From Opitutaceae bacterium (GTDB taxonomy: Bacteria; Verrucomicrobiota; Verrucomicrobiia; Opitutales; Opitutaceae), in NCBI GenBank assembly GCA_016763045.1, contig JAESUN010000229.1, positions 1 to 5,786 of the forward strand: a stretch of DNA of 5,786 nt, in the 5' to 3' direction. The position numbers and the translations under genes are program-made. Numbering within the stretch: the stretch's first letter is position 1; every line of letters begins with the position of its first letter. Of the stretch, positions 1 through 5,159 are shown piece after piece. The notes beneath the pieces were generated by a model. The model ran no database searches. It was given only the letters and a program-made list of their open reading frames with translations, and had not been told where the DNA came from.

Positions 1-40
1 ACCGCCAATCATCCCTCATTTTTTTTGATGGGATAGCGTA

Positions 41-67
41 AGAAAAAGGGAGGCGCCCATGCGCCTC
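41..67 (-). terminator. Rho-independent terminator after the small secreted protein gene
   Basis: Read on the minus strand, a perfect 7-bp stem (GAGGCGC, loop ATGG, GCGCCTC; positions 50-67) is followed by CC and then a T-run (TTTTTCT, positions 41-47). It lies about 35 bp past the stop codon at 100-102 and points the right way to end transcription of that gene. A weaker stem (CAGAC/GTCTG, positions 80-97) lies just upstream of it in the transcript. The downstream half of the element is a typical intrinsic terminator, weakened only by the two C before the T-run. Confidence 0.75.
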
Positions 68-99
68 GCCAGCATAAAGCAGACCAAATTTCGTCTGGT

Positions 100-414
100 T
101 TAATAGATAGTCACATAAGCATCCATGCCACCATCGAAGTATCCGATGTAATATCGGCCTGTAGCATTGGTGCTGTCCACCCATGCATTGGCATCCGCAT
201 TAATCGGACCAACAAGAGCCCACAAAGAATTTGCTATACCTGTAGGGTTACCATTGCCGTTTCCTACATCACAATGGTCGGCAATTTCGTTGCACCAGAC
301 GGAAGTGCCTGTATTGTGTGCGGCGTAAAATTCCACATCAAGAGAGGCATGCGCCGAGATCACGAACAGGCCCGTAAATAGGACCGTAACTAAACTTTTT
401 ATTAGGTTTTTCAT
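100..414 (-). CDS. Small predicted secreted protein, function unknown
   Basis: This encodes 104 residues that I do not recognise as any family. The N-terminus is a classical signal peptide: Lys3 and Lys6, a hydrophobic core at about residues 8-20, and an AHA|S cleavage site after Ala23. The product is therefore probably exported by Sec and matures to about 81 residues. The mature part is acidic, aromatic and rich in Asn and Gly (GNGNGNP at 51-57). It has exactly two cysteines, Cys41 and Cys48, close enough to form a disulfide outside the cytoplasm. The C-terminus alternates hydrophobic and polar residues (YYIGYF, YVTIY), suggesting beta structure. No transmembrane segment or lipobox is seen. 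The ATG at 412-414 is the only sensible start, since it places the signal peptide at the N-terminus, but no Shine-Dalgarno is visible before it. The gene stands alone with its own terminator. The signal peptide and terminator make a real gene likely; the role is unknown. Confidence 0.7.
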   Translation of the reverse strand: MKNLIKSLVTVLFTGLFVISAHASLDVEFYAAHNTGTSVWCNEIADHCDVGNGNGNPTGIANSLWALVGPINADANAWVDSTNATGRYYIGYFDGGMDAYVTIY

Positions 415-493
415 TAGTATTATCTATTCGAGGTTAATATTCGCTATGGTGGGCAAATCAAAGACACCTATTAAGATAAAATAATTGCCTCTC

Positions 494-526
494 TTATAAT
501 AGCCCCCTCCAAAGCATTTATAATAG
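494..526. repeat. Direct repeat TTATAATAG, two copies 24 bp apart
   Basis: The nonamer TTATAATAG occurs at 494-502 and again at 518-526, separated by a GC-richer 15-bp spacer. It lies 80-110 bp upstream of the small secreted protein gene, in what should be its 5' leader or promoter region. Each copy contains TATAAT on the plus strand, but no matching -35 box was found at the right distance. It could be a pair of regulator sites or chance in AT-rich DNA. Confidence 0.3.
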
Positions 527-530
527 ATTG

Positions 531-557
531 TCTATAGGTCATGCGCCCAGAAGTCAA
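531..557 (-). promoter_or_regulatory. Possible promoter for the small secreted protein gene
   Basis: On the minus strand TTGACT (552-557) is followed after 15 bp by TATAGA (531-536), a fair match to sigma-70 -35 and -10 boxes although the spacer is two bases shorter than optimal. It would give a leader of about 110 nt before the ATG at 414, and the TTATAATAG repeats would lie in that leader. This is the best candidate in the gap, but the evidence is only a consensus match. Confidence 0.25.
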
Positions 558-578
558 TATCAAATTAACACGATATTA

Positions 579-740
579 TAATCCTAAAACAACCGACAGT
601 TGATCATTGAAATCACAACTTAGTTGTCGCTCTCACATTTCCCACCGTGCAAGTGTCGTTGGGTTTACCCCCAGAAATAGTGCAAGACGGGTCTGAGACC
701 ACCCTCTAGCCTTTCGGTAGATAGGATGGAGCCGTTCGAA
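579..740 (-). pseudogene. Remnant of an XRE-type helix-turn-helix regulator with internal stop
   Basis: Minus-strand translation from about 740 downward gives [16 protein letters not shown], then TRLALFLGV, then NPTTLARWEM, an in-frame TGA (633-635), and ERQLS. This is the sequence shape of a Cro/CI (XRE-type) DNA-binding domain: R-K-x-x-G-x-S-Q opens helix 2, L-G-V-x-x-T-T-L spans the turn and recognition helix, and R-W-E-x-G follows. The TGA sits exactly where the family usually has the glycine of WExG, so a GGA-to-TGA change is the simplest explanation. The frame closes at TAA 576-578. No plausible start or N-terminal region is seen, and the fragment ends near 740-764 where a ComM remnant begins on the other strand. 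It is therefore most likely a decayed gene fragment. A translated product ending at the TGA cannot be excluded, but no start codon is present upstream in this frame. What it once regulated cannot be told. Confidence 0.65.
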
Positions 741-763
741 ATGTTTGCTGGCTGAGGGAGTGG

Positions 764-871
764 ACTGTAGCCCGAACCATCGCAGATCTGGAAAAAGTGG
801 AAGAGATTCAGACTCATCATCTACTGGAAGCTATTCAATACCGGAGCCTAGATCGGAATCTCTTTTATTAA
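764..871 (+). pseudogene. C-terminal remnant of a ComM/YifB Mg-chelatase-like ATPase
   Basis: Plus-strand translation gives [16 protein letters not shown], then [19 protein letters not shown], then TAA (869-871). This matches the extreme C-terminus of ComM/YifB proteins (Mg-chelatase C-terminal domain), whose hallmark is [10 protein letters not shown], then [13 protein letters not shown], then the stop. The intact family has about 500 residues with an N-terminal Lon-like fold and an AAA+ core; only the last 35 residues remain here. The reading frame is open only back to a TAG at 722-724, and residues encoded before 764 do not resemble the expected SARAY helix. The fragment was therefore cut off from the rest of its gene by a deletion or rearrangement at about 761-766. 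The coding end itself looks undamaged, which suggests a fairly recent event. Full-length ComM acts as a helicase in branch migration during natural transformation; this fragment cannot do so. Confidence 0.75.
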
Positions 872-907
872 GCCCCTTACATCAGAAAGGTCCATTCGCT
901 TGAGCAC

Positions 908-933
908 AAAAAAGCCCGATGCAATGATCGGGC
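908..933 (-). terminator. Rho-independent terminator of the fab-ndk transcript
   Basis: On the minus strand, GCCCGAT (933-927), a six-base loop (CATTGC) and ATCGGGC (920-914) form a perfect 7-bp stem, followed directly by six T (913-908). It starts about 40 bp past the ndk stop codon at 975-977 and is a textbook intrinsic terminator. In the plus direction the hairpin is followed by CCTTTC, so it would stop transcription poorly that way. Confidence 0.9.
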
Positions 934-974
934 CCTTTCATCACTCCATAGAGAGATTTCTAGAATCAATCTGC

Positions 975-1391
975 TCAGCCAAGCACTTCCTCTGCTTTAA
1001 AGAAGCGAGCAATCTCAATCGCTGCATTTTCATCACTATCCGATGCATGCACGACATTGATCATCATATCTTTGCCATAATCTCCACGAATCGTACCTTT
1101 TTCCGCCTTCGTAGAATCAGCTGGACCCAATAAATCACGCACCTTCTCAACAATATTATCGCCAGAGAGAGCAAAGACCATAACAGGACAAGCACTCATA
1201 AATTCCTCAATTTCCGGATAAAAAGGCTTATCTGCAACATGCGCATAATGTTCACGCAACGTAGCAGGATCCATCTGCATCATCTTCCCTGCAATAATCG
1301 AAAAACCAGCTTCTTCGAAACGTGAAAGCACATCTCCAACATGGCCGTTTTGCATGCAATCCGGCTTGAGAATAATAAGAGTTTTGTTCAT
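975..1391 (-). CDS. ndk: Nucleoside diphosphate kinase
   Basis: This cytoplasmic enzyme moves the gamma phosphate from one NTP (usually ATP) to another NDP by way of a phosphohistidine, keeping NTP and dNTP pools balanced. It has 138 residues, normal for the family. The N-terminal LIILKPD (Lys9) is the conserved first strand and nucleotide-contacting lysine. HYAHVADKPFYPE (48-60) matches the substrate-binding segment. R-x-L-x-G-P-x-D (85-92) and GTIRGDYG (99-106) supply the phosphate-binding arginines. NVVHASDS (112-119) holds the catalytic His115; Ala116 replaces the more common Gly in HGSDS, a known variation. The ATG at 1389-1391 is chosen because the conserved strand begins within four residues. 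An in-frame TTG at 1412 would add an unconserved seven-residue tail. No Shine-Dalgarno is evident. It follows fabF after 124 bp and is closed by the terminator at 908-933, so it is probably the last gene of the transcript or has its own promoter. Confidence 0.96.
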   Translation of the reverse strand: MNKTLIILKPDCMQNGHVGDVLSRFEEAGFSIIAGKMMQMDPATLREHYAHVADKPFYPEIEEFMSACPVMVFALSGDNIVEKVRDLLGPADSTKAEKGTIRGDYGKDMMINVVHASDSDENAAIEIARFFKAEEVLG

Positions 1392-1515
1392 AAATCGGGA
1401 AGAAGCTAGCAACTCATCGTGTTTTGAAAAGCCTAGATTTTGGTGAATTTTCCTGGATTCCTACCCAGCACCTTGAGACAAGCTCAAATTTCTAAAAAAC
1501 ATTATCGCTTCTATC

Positions 1516-2766
1516 TTAAAGCGCACGAAAAACCAGCGAAGCATTCTGACCACCAAAACCTAGATTATTAGTCATCACAGTTTTGACAGGCATCTCCTGT
1601 TTCGTATTAGGGACATAATCCAAATCGCACTCAGGATCAGGTTCGTTATAATTGATCGTAGGGGCAATCACTCCAGTCTGGATAGTCTTCACGGAAATAG
1701 CCGATTCAACGCCTCCAGCTGCGCCCAACAAATGCCCAGTCATTGATTTCGTAGAACTGATTTTTAGTTTATAAGCATGCTCACCAAAGACATTCTTCAT
1801 AGCTAATGTCTCAAATTTATCGTTGAAGGGAGTCGATGTCCCATGAGCGTTTATATAATCGATATTTTCAGGCTCTTCTCCCGCAGTCTTCAGCGCTTGA
1901 TTCATGGCCAAGGTCAAACCTTTACCCTCCGGTTCCGGCTTTGTGATATGGTAACTGTCACAAGAAGCACCGTAACCAGCTAGTTCACAATAGATTTTTG
2001 CACCTCTGGCCTGTGCATGCTCAAGAGTTTCTAAGATCAAAACACCTGCTCCCTCACCCATTACAAATCCATCGCGACCTTGAGAAAAGGGTCTACTGGC
2101 GCCTTCTGGATCATCATTACGTCGACTCATCGCTTTCATTGAGCAAAATCCAGCAAACCCTAGAGCCGTAATGGAAGCCTCACTCCCTCCAGCAATCATC
2201 ACATCCGCATCTCCTACCCGTAACGTTTTTAAAGATTCCCCAATACAATGAGTTCCCGTCGCACAAGCACTCACAATAGAAAAATTGGGGCCGCGAACAC
2301 CATATTCAATCCCGATCATCCCACTGGCCATATTTGCGATCAATGACGGAATCATGAATGGTGACACCTTGCGGGGACCACCCATAAAAAGAGCTTTGGC
2401 CTGAGCTTCGATGGTCGCCATCCCTCCGATACCAGATCCCACAAAAACACCAATCCGAGCCGGGTCTTCAGTCTCAAAATCGAGGTTGGCGTCTGCAACG
2501 GCTTCTTTCGCAGCAGCCATCGCAAAATGCGTATAGCGGTCATTACGACGGACTTCTTTAGGATCCATGTAGTTACGGGCATCAAAATCACGGATCTCAC
2601 CGCCTATTTTGCTCGTAAAAAGAGTGGTATCAAAAGAATCAATCAAACTGACACCAGACTTACCAGCTGTCAGGTTAGACCAAAAAGTATCCACTTCCAA
2701 CCCCAGCGAGGTGATAACACCTAAACCAGTAACAACGATTGTTTTGGGGGAGTCTGGATCTTGCAT
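1516..2766 (-). CDS. fabF: 3-oxoacyl-ACP synthase II (beta-ketoacyl-ACP synthase, FabF)
   Basis: This is the condensing enzyme of type II fatty-acid elongation: it takes an acyl group from acyl-ACP onto its cysteine and condenses it with malonyl-ACP, releasing CO2. From the ATG at 2764-2766 it has 416 residues, the usual FabF length. The thiolase-fold Cys-His-His set is intact: Cys168 in SIVSACATG, His308 in NAHGTSTP, and Lys340 and His345 in SSTKSMTGHLLGAAGG. The C-terminal gating loop NLGFGGQN (401-408, Phe404) is present. The Cys-His-His pattern separates it from FabH (Cys-His-Asn), and the overall sequence is closer to FabF than FabB. The ATG is chosen because TIVVTGLGV, the first strand, starts eight residues in. 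An upstream in-frame TTG at 2796 would add ten unconserved residues and has no ribosome site. The start codon sits directly against the T-run of the acpP-fabF hairpin, so its translation and transcription may be limited by that structure. Confidence 0.96.
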   Translation of the reverse strand: MQDPDSPKTIVVTGLGVITSLGLEVDTFWSNLTAGKSGVSLIDSFDTTLFTSKIGGEIRDFDARNYMDPKEVRRNDRYTHFAMAAAKEAVADANLDFETEDPARIGVFVGSGIGGMATIEAQAKALFMGGPRKVSPFMIPSLIANMASGMIGIEYGVRGPNFSIVSACATGTHCIGESLKTLRVGDADVMIAGGSEASITALGFAGFCSMKAMSRRNDDPEGASRPFSQGRDGFVMGEGAGVLILETLEHAQARGAKIYCELAGYGASCDSYHITKPEPEGKGLTLAMNQALKTAGEEPENIDYINAHGTSTPFNDKFETLAMKNVFGEHAYKLKISSTKSMTGHLLGAAGGVESAISVKTIQTGVIAPTINYNEPDPECDLDYVPNTKQEMPVKTVMTNNLGFGGQNASLVFRAL

Positions 2767-2816
2767 AAAAAAAAGCTCTGCACTTGCACCTGTCAAATCG
2801 GTACGAGAACAGAGCT
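2767..2816 (-). terminator. Terminator-like hairpin between acpP and fabF (candidate attenuator)
   Basis: On the minus strand AGCTCTG (2816-2810) pairs perfectly with CAGAGCT (2780-2774). Inside, GTACC can pair with GGTGC (one G-U) around a nine-base loop, giving a long imperfect hairpin. It is followed at once by T, eight in all at 2774-2767 (the first closes the stem), and the next three bases are the fabF ATG. It begins 25 bp after the acpP stop codon. This has the form of an intrinsic terminator inside an operon. Partial read-through would give more acpP than fabF message, which would suit the much higher cellular need for ACP. The weak AGAG that could serve as the fabF ribosome site lies in the stem. 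Whether termination occurs is inferred. Confidence 0.6.
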
Positions 2817-2841
2817 GAAAGTCAATTCGAGTTACTTATCT

Positions 2842-3102
2842 TTAAGAAGCGGCTCTTTCCCCGATGTATTTAGTTACATCTCCGACGGTCTGCAGCTTTT
2901 CGGCATCAGATTCTGGAATTTCTCCGTTAATCTCATCCTTAAACTCTTCTTCAAAGGCCATGATAAGTTCGACTGTATCAAGAGAATCGGCTCCAAGATC
3001 ATCCAGAAAGGAAGCTTCTGGTGTGATTTGCTCTTCATTAACATTCAATTGGTTAACAATGATTTCTTTGACACGTTGTTCTGTTGTTTTCTGATCGCCC
3101 AT
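2842..3102 (-). CDS. acpP: Acyl carrier protein
   Basis: This small acidic four-helix protein carries growing acyl chains on a 4'-phosphopantetheine arm during fatty-acid and lipid synthesis. It has 86 residues, slightly longer than the E. coli protein (78 with Met). The phosphopantetheine site is Ser40 in [19 protein letters not shown], an almost invariant helix-II motif recognised by FabG, FabF and AcpS. After helix II it reads [16 protein letters not shown] where E. coli has DTEIPDEEAEKI, an insertion of about four residues in the loop before helix [12 protein letters not shown] forms the last helix. The ATG at 3100-3102 gives a normal N-terminus. The leader is very AT-rich, contains four TTAA units, and shows no Shine-Dalgarno. 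It lies 46 bp downstream of fabG and 75 bp upstream of fabF, the classic fabG-acpP-fabF order. Confidence 0.97.
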   Translation of the reverse strand: MGDQKTTEQRVKEIIVNQLNVNEEQITPEASFLDDLGADSLDTVELIMAFEEEFKDEINGEIPESDAEKLQTVGDVTKYIGERAAS

Positions 3103-3117
3103 AAGTTTTGAGAAATA

Positions 3118-3133
3118 TTAATTAATTAATTAA
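3118..3133. repeat. Four tandem TTAA units in the fabG-acpP spacer
   Basis: TTAA is repeated four times without interruption, 15 bp before the acpP start codon. It is palindromic, purely A/T, and occupies the place where a ribosome-binding site would be sought. It could keep the acpP leader unstructured and act as an AU-rich translation enhancer. Its copy number could also vary by slippage, changing the leader length. Both ideas are inference. Confidence 0.7.
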
Positions 3134-3148
3134 CTGTAAATGTTGGCA

Positions 3149-3895
3149 TCACATCACCATGCCGCCGTCAATGGTAAAAACTTGTCCCGTCACATATTTA
3201 GACTCCTCCGAACAGAGATAAGTGACGATATTTGCGATATCAGCCGCCTCTCCAAATTTTTTCAACGGAATATTGGCCAAGATGGCCTCAGAAGCATTTT
3301 CCACAAAAGATGCGGTCATATCCGTTGTAATAAAGCCAGGAGCAACTGCATTACACGTAACAGAACGTGAGGCAAATTCCCGCGCTACACTCTTGGTAAA
3401 ACCAATCATCCCAGCTTTAGCCGCAGCATAATTTATTTGCCCAGCGTTACCAGCAATCCCTGAGACGGAGGTTATATTAACAATACGGCCCCATCGTTTA
3501 CGTGTCATCGGACGCGCCAGCCCTTTTGTCCAATAAAAACAACTCGAAAGATTCGTATTGATCACACTACTCCAATCATCCTCTGACATCCGGAAAAGCA
3601 ATCCGTCCCGAGTAATCCCAGCATTGTTAACCAAGATATCAATCGTCCCAAATTCATTCAATAACTCTTCACAGACCTGCTTAACTGCTGGCCCATCGGA
3701 AACATCCACTGCAACTGCTTTGGCTTTTCCTCCATTTGCATTTATTCCTTCAGCGACTGCACCGCATGATTCTGGAGACTTACTGACACAAATGACATGT
3801 GCGCCATTCGCTGCCAACATCTCAGCTATTGCTTTTCCAATTCCTCTGCCAGCACCTGTCACGACAGCAATTTTATCTGTTATGGTATAACTCAT
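3149..3895 (-). CDS. fabG: 3-oxoacyl-ACP reductase (FabG)
   Basis: This cytoplasmic, NADPH-dependent short-chain dehydrogenase reduces 3-ketoacyl-ACP to 3-hydroxyacyl-ACP, the first reduction of each elongation round. At 248 residues it matches the usual FabG length. The Rossmann cofactor loop TGAGRGIG is at 13-20 and NNAG at 90-93. The catalytic tetrad Asn115, Ser143 (NITSVSG), Tyr156 and Lys160 (YAAAK) is complete. PGFITTDMT (186-194) is the substrate-loop region, and the protein ends VFTIDGGMVM, the typical FabG C-terminus. Other short-chain dehydrogenases share the core motifs, but the C-terminus and the adjacent acpP and fabF fix the identity. The ATG at 3893-3895 puts the first strand at residue 8. 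The leader is A/T-rich with TTAGG touching the ATG, too close for a normal ribosome site. Only 17 bp separate it from the stop of the upstream reductase, so the two are probably co-transcribed. Confidence 0.96.
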   Translation of the reverse strand: MSYTITDKIAVVTGAGRGIGKAIAEMLAANGAHVICVSKSPESCGAVAEGINANGGKAKAVAVDVSDGPAVKQVCEELLNEFGTIDILVNNAGITRDGLLFRMSEDDWSSVINTNLSSCFYWTKGLARPMTRKRWGRIVNITSVSGIAGNAGQINYAAAKAGMIGFTKSVAREFASRSVTCNAVAPGFITTDMTASFVENASEAILANIPLKKFGEAADIANIVTYLCSEESKYVTGQVFTIDGGMVM

Positions 3896-3912
3896 CCTAA
3901 TTTTTTTGATTT

Positions 3913-5063
3913 TTAATAGACATCACGTTGATAACGTTTCTCTTTTTTCATGGCTTTTACATAAAGTATGGCATCAGCCGCTTCCATTTCGCCATATTCT
4001 GCAATTAGCTCATGCAGAGCGGTATCCACATCCTTAGCCATACGCTTGGCATCCCCACAGACGTAGAAATGTGCCCCACTCTTTATCCATTCCCATAGCT
4101 CAGAGCCATTTTCCCTGATTCTATCTTGGACATAAATTTTGTGCTCTTGATCCCTGGAAAAAGCCAAATCGAGACGGTTCAATAAACCCTTTTCAAAATA
4201 AGCCTGAAATTCTTCTTCATAAAGATAATCAAACGCCCGATGCTGATCCCCAAAAAACAACCAATTACGCCCAGTACTCTCGCTGAGATTTCTTTCCTGC
4301 AAGAACGCACGAAACGGAGCAATTCCAGTCCCCGGCCCTACCATAATAACATCTTTTGTAGTATCTTCTGGAAGCGCAAAGTGTGAACTTGCCACAAAAA
4401 CAAGCACGGGCGTCTTATCTATTTCAACCCTATCTGTGACAAAAGTAGAACAAACCCCGATTCGTTTCCGGTTGTTCGTTTCATACCGAACAACAGCAAT
4501 CGTCAGATGAATCTCATCCGGATGTTGAAGCGGAGAGGATGCAATCGAATATAATCTGGGCATCAAACGCCTCATCAAATCGACTAATTCCTGAGCTGTT
4601 ATTTCCGCACTCGGATGCTCTTCCAATATATCGATGAATTCACGATCTGAGAGATAGGCCATCATCTCTTCCTTCCTATCTGGGGAGATGAGGGCTTCCA
4701 AGTGAGCTCTTTCACTCTGGTCTATGACTTTTTCTAATAAAAAAACCAGCAGCTTTTTAGTTGGGCTCGCCAGCGAGAGCTTGGATAAAAGGGCTTCTCT
4801 AAGTAAAAAAGCCTGATCACTCTTCGGAAGTGAAACAGATTCTTCTCCCGAAAGCCTCAATACACCTAGGAGTTTTTCAACAGCCTCTGGTTCGTTTTGA
4901 GAATAAATACCCAAGGAATCTCCAACCGAATATGAAAGTCCACTACCTTCGATTTTTACGATAAAATGTCGAGTTTCCTAATCGAGTCACCACGGCTCAA
5001 AAGTCGATTTTCTGTGATGACTGACGGAAAAGGATTATTTTTATCGTACGTAAAAGATTCCAT
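3913..5063 (-). pseudogene. CysJ-like NADPH/FAD reductase (sulfite reductase flavoprotein, short form), frameshifted
   Basis: The product resembles the FAD- and NADPH-binding half of CysJ, which passes electrons from NADPH towards the sulfite reductase hemoprotein. Frame one starts at ATG 5061-5063 (MESFTYDKNNPFPSVI...) and covers 28 codons to 4980. The frame then shifts and continues from 4977 (ETRHFIVKIEGSG, GDSLGIYSQNEPE) to the stop at 3913. Adding one base at 4978-4982 would join them with a lysine (DSIKETRHF) and give 383 residues. Motifs in that numbering: RLYSIASS (160-167) and GVCSTF (193-198) for FAD; VGPGTGIAPFRAF (232-244), SRDQ and YVCGD (Cys326) for NADPH; and the C-terminal KRYQRDVY with its stacking tyrosine. 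The N-terminal flavodoxin domain of E. coli CysJ is absent by design: the gene starts at the FAD domain, as in short stand-alone reductases of this family. As sequenced, frame one stops at TAA after nine more residues. Frame two has no good start before a TTG at 4914, which lies inside the conserved GDSLG. Identity is certain; whether the break is real or a sequencing error is open. Confidence 0.88.
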
Positions 5064-5147
5064 AACTAGGGGTACATGCCCGTTTGATAAGGGAAAATAG
5101 CTCTCAAAAGACGAGACATTGTTTCATTTCTCAACAGAGAACCTTTT

Positions 5148-5159
5148 AAGGGCTCTAAC
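5148..5159 (+). promoter_or_regulatory. Shine-Dalgarno deciding the TTG start of the pseudouridine synthase
   Basis: AAGGG at 5148-5152 precedes TTG (5160-5162) by seven bases, a good ribosome-binding arrangement and the only clear one in the window. The alternative GTG at 5202 has no such sequence before it. This is why the TTG is preferred despite being a rare start codon. Confidence 0.55.

Noticed and set aside
11..34. Inverted repeat ATCCC...GGGAT around a T-run
   Set aside because: The T-run is in the loop, not after the stem, so it does not fit a terminator, and the outer stem is only 5 bp.
633..635. TGA read as glycine (alternative genetic code)
   Set aside because: TGA lies at the expected glycine of the HTH remnant, but fabG ends with TGA at its normal C-terminus, so TGA is a stop in this genome.
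900..1133. Plus-strand reading frame across the end of ndk
   Set aside because: It is antisense to ndk, begins beside the terminator hairpin and shows no recognisable protein features.
1392..1515. Hairpin TTGAG/CTCAA (about 1471-1487) as a terminator between fabF and ndk
   Set aside because: The stem is only 5 bp and on the minus strand the T-run comes before it, not after. I see no confident terminator or promoter in this spacer.
2767..2796. TTGACA at 2791-2796 (minus strand) as a -35 box for fabF
   Set aside because: At 17 bp spacing the -10 position is only the T-run, not a TATAAT-like sequence, and a start there would fall inside the coding region.
3913..4914. Intact 333-residue reductase gene starting at TTG 4914
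   Set aside because: Homology to CysJ continues in frame upstream of 4914 (ETRHFIVKIEGSG...GDS) to a stop at 4978-4980, and in another frame to the ATG at 5063. The TTG lies within the conserved GDSLG segment, so it is not the native start.
4975..4985. Programmed -1 ribosomal frameshift in the reductase
   Set aside because: A -1 slip on AGG would give DSIRETRHF, but there is no X-XXY-YYZ slippery heptamer and no evident downstream stimulatory structure. CysJ-type proteins are not known to use frameshifting.
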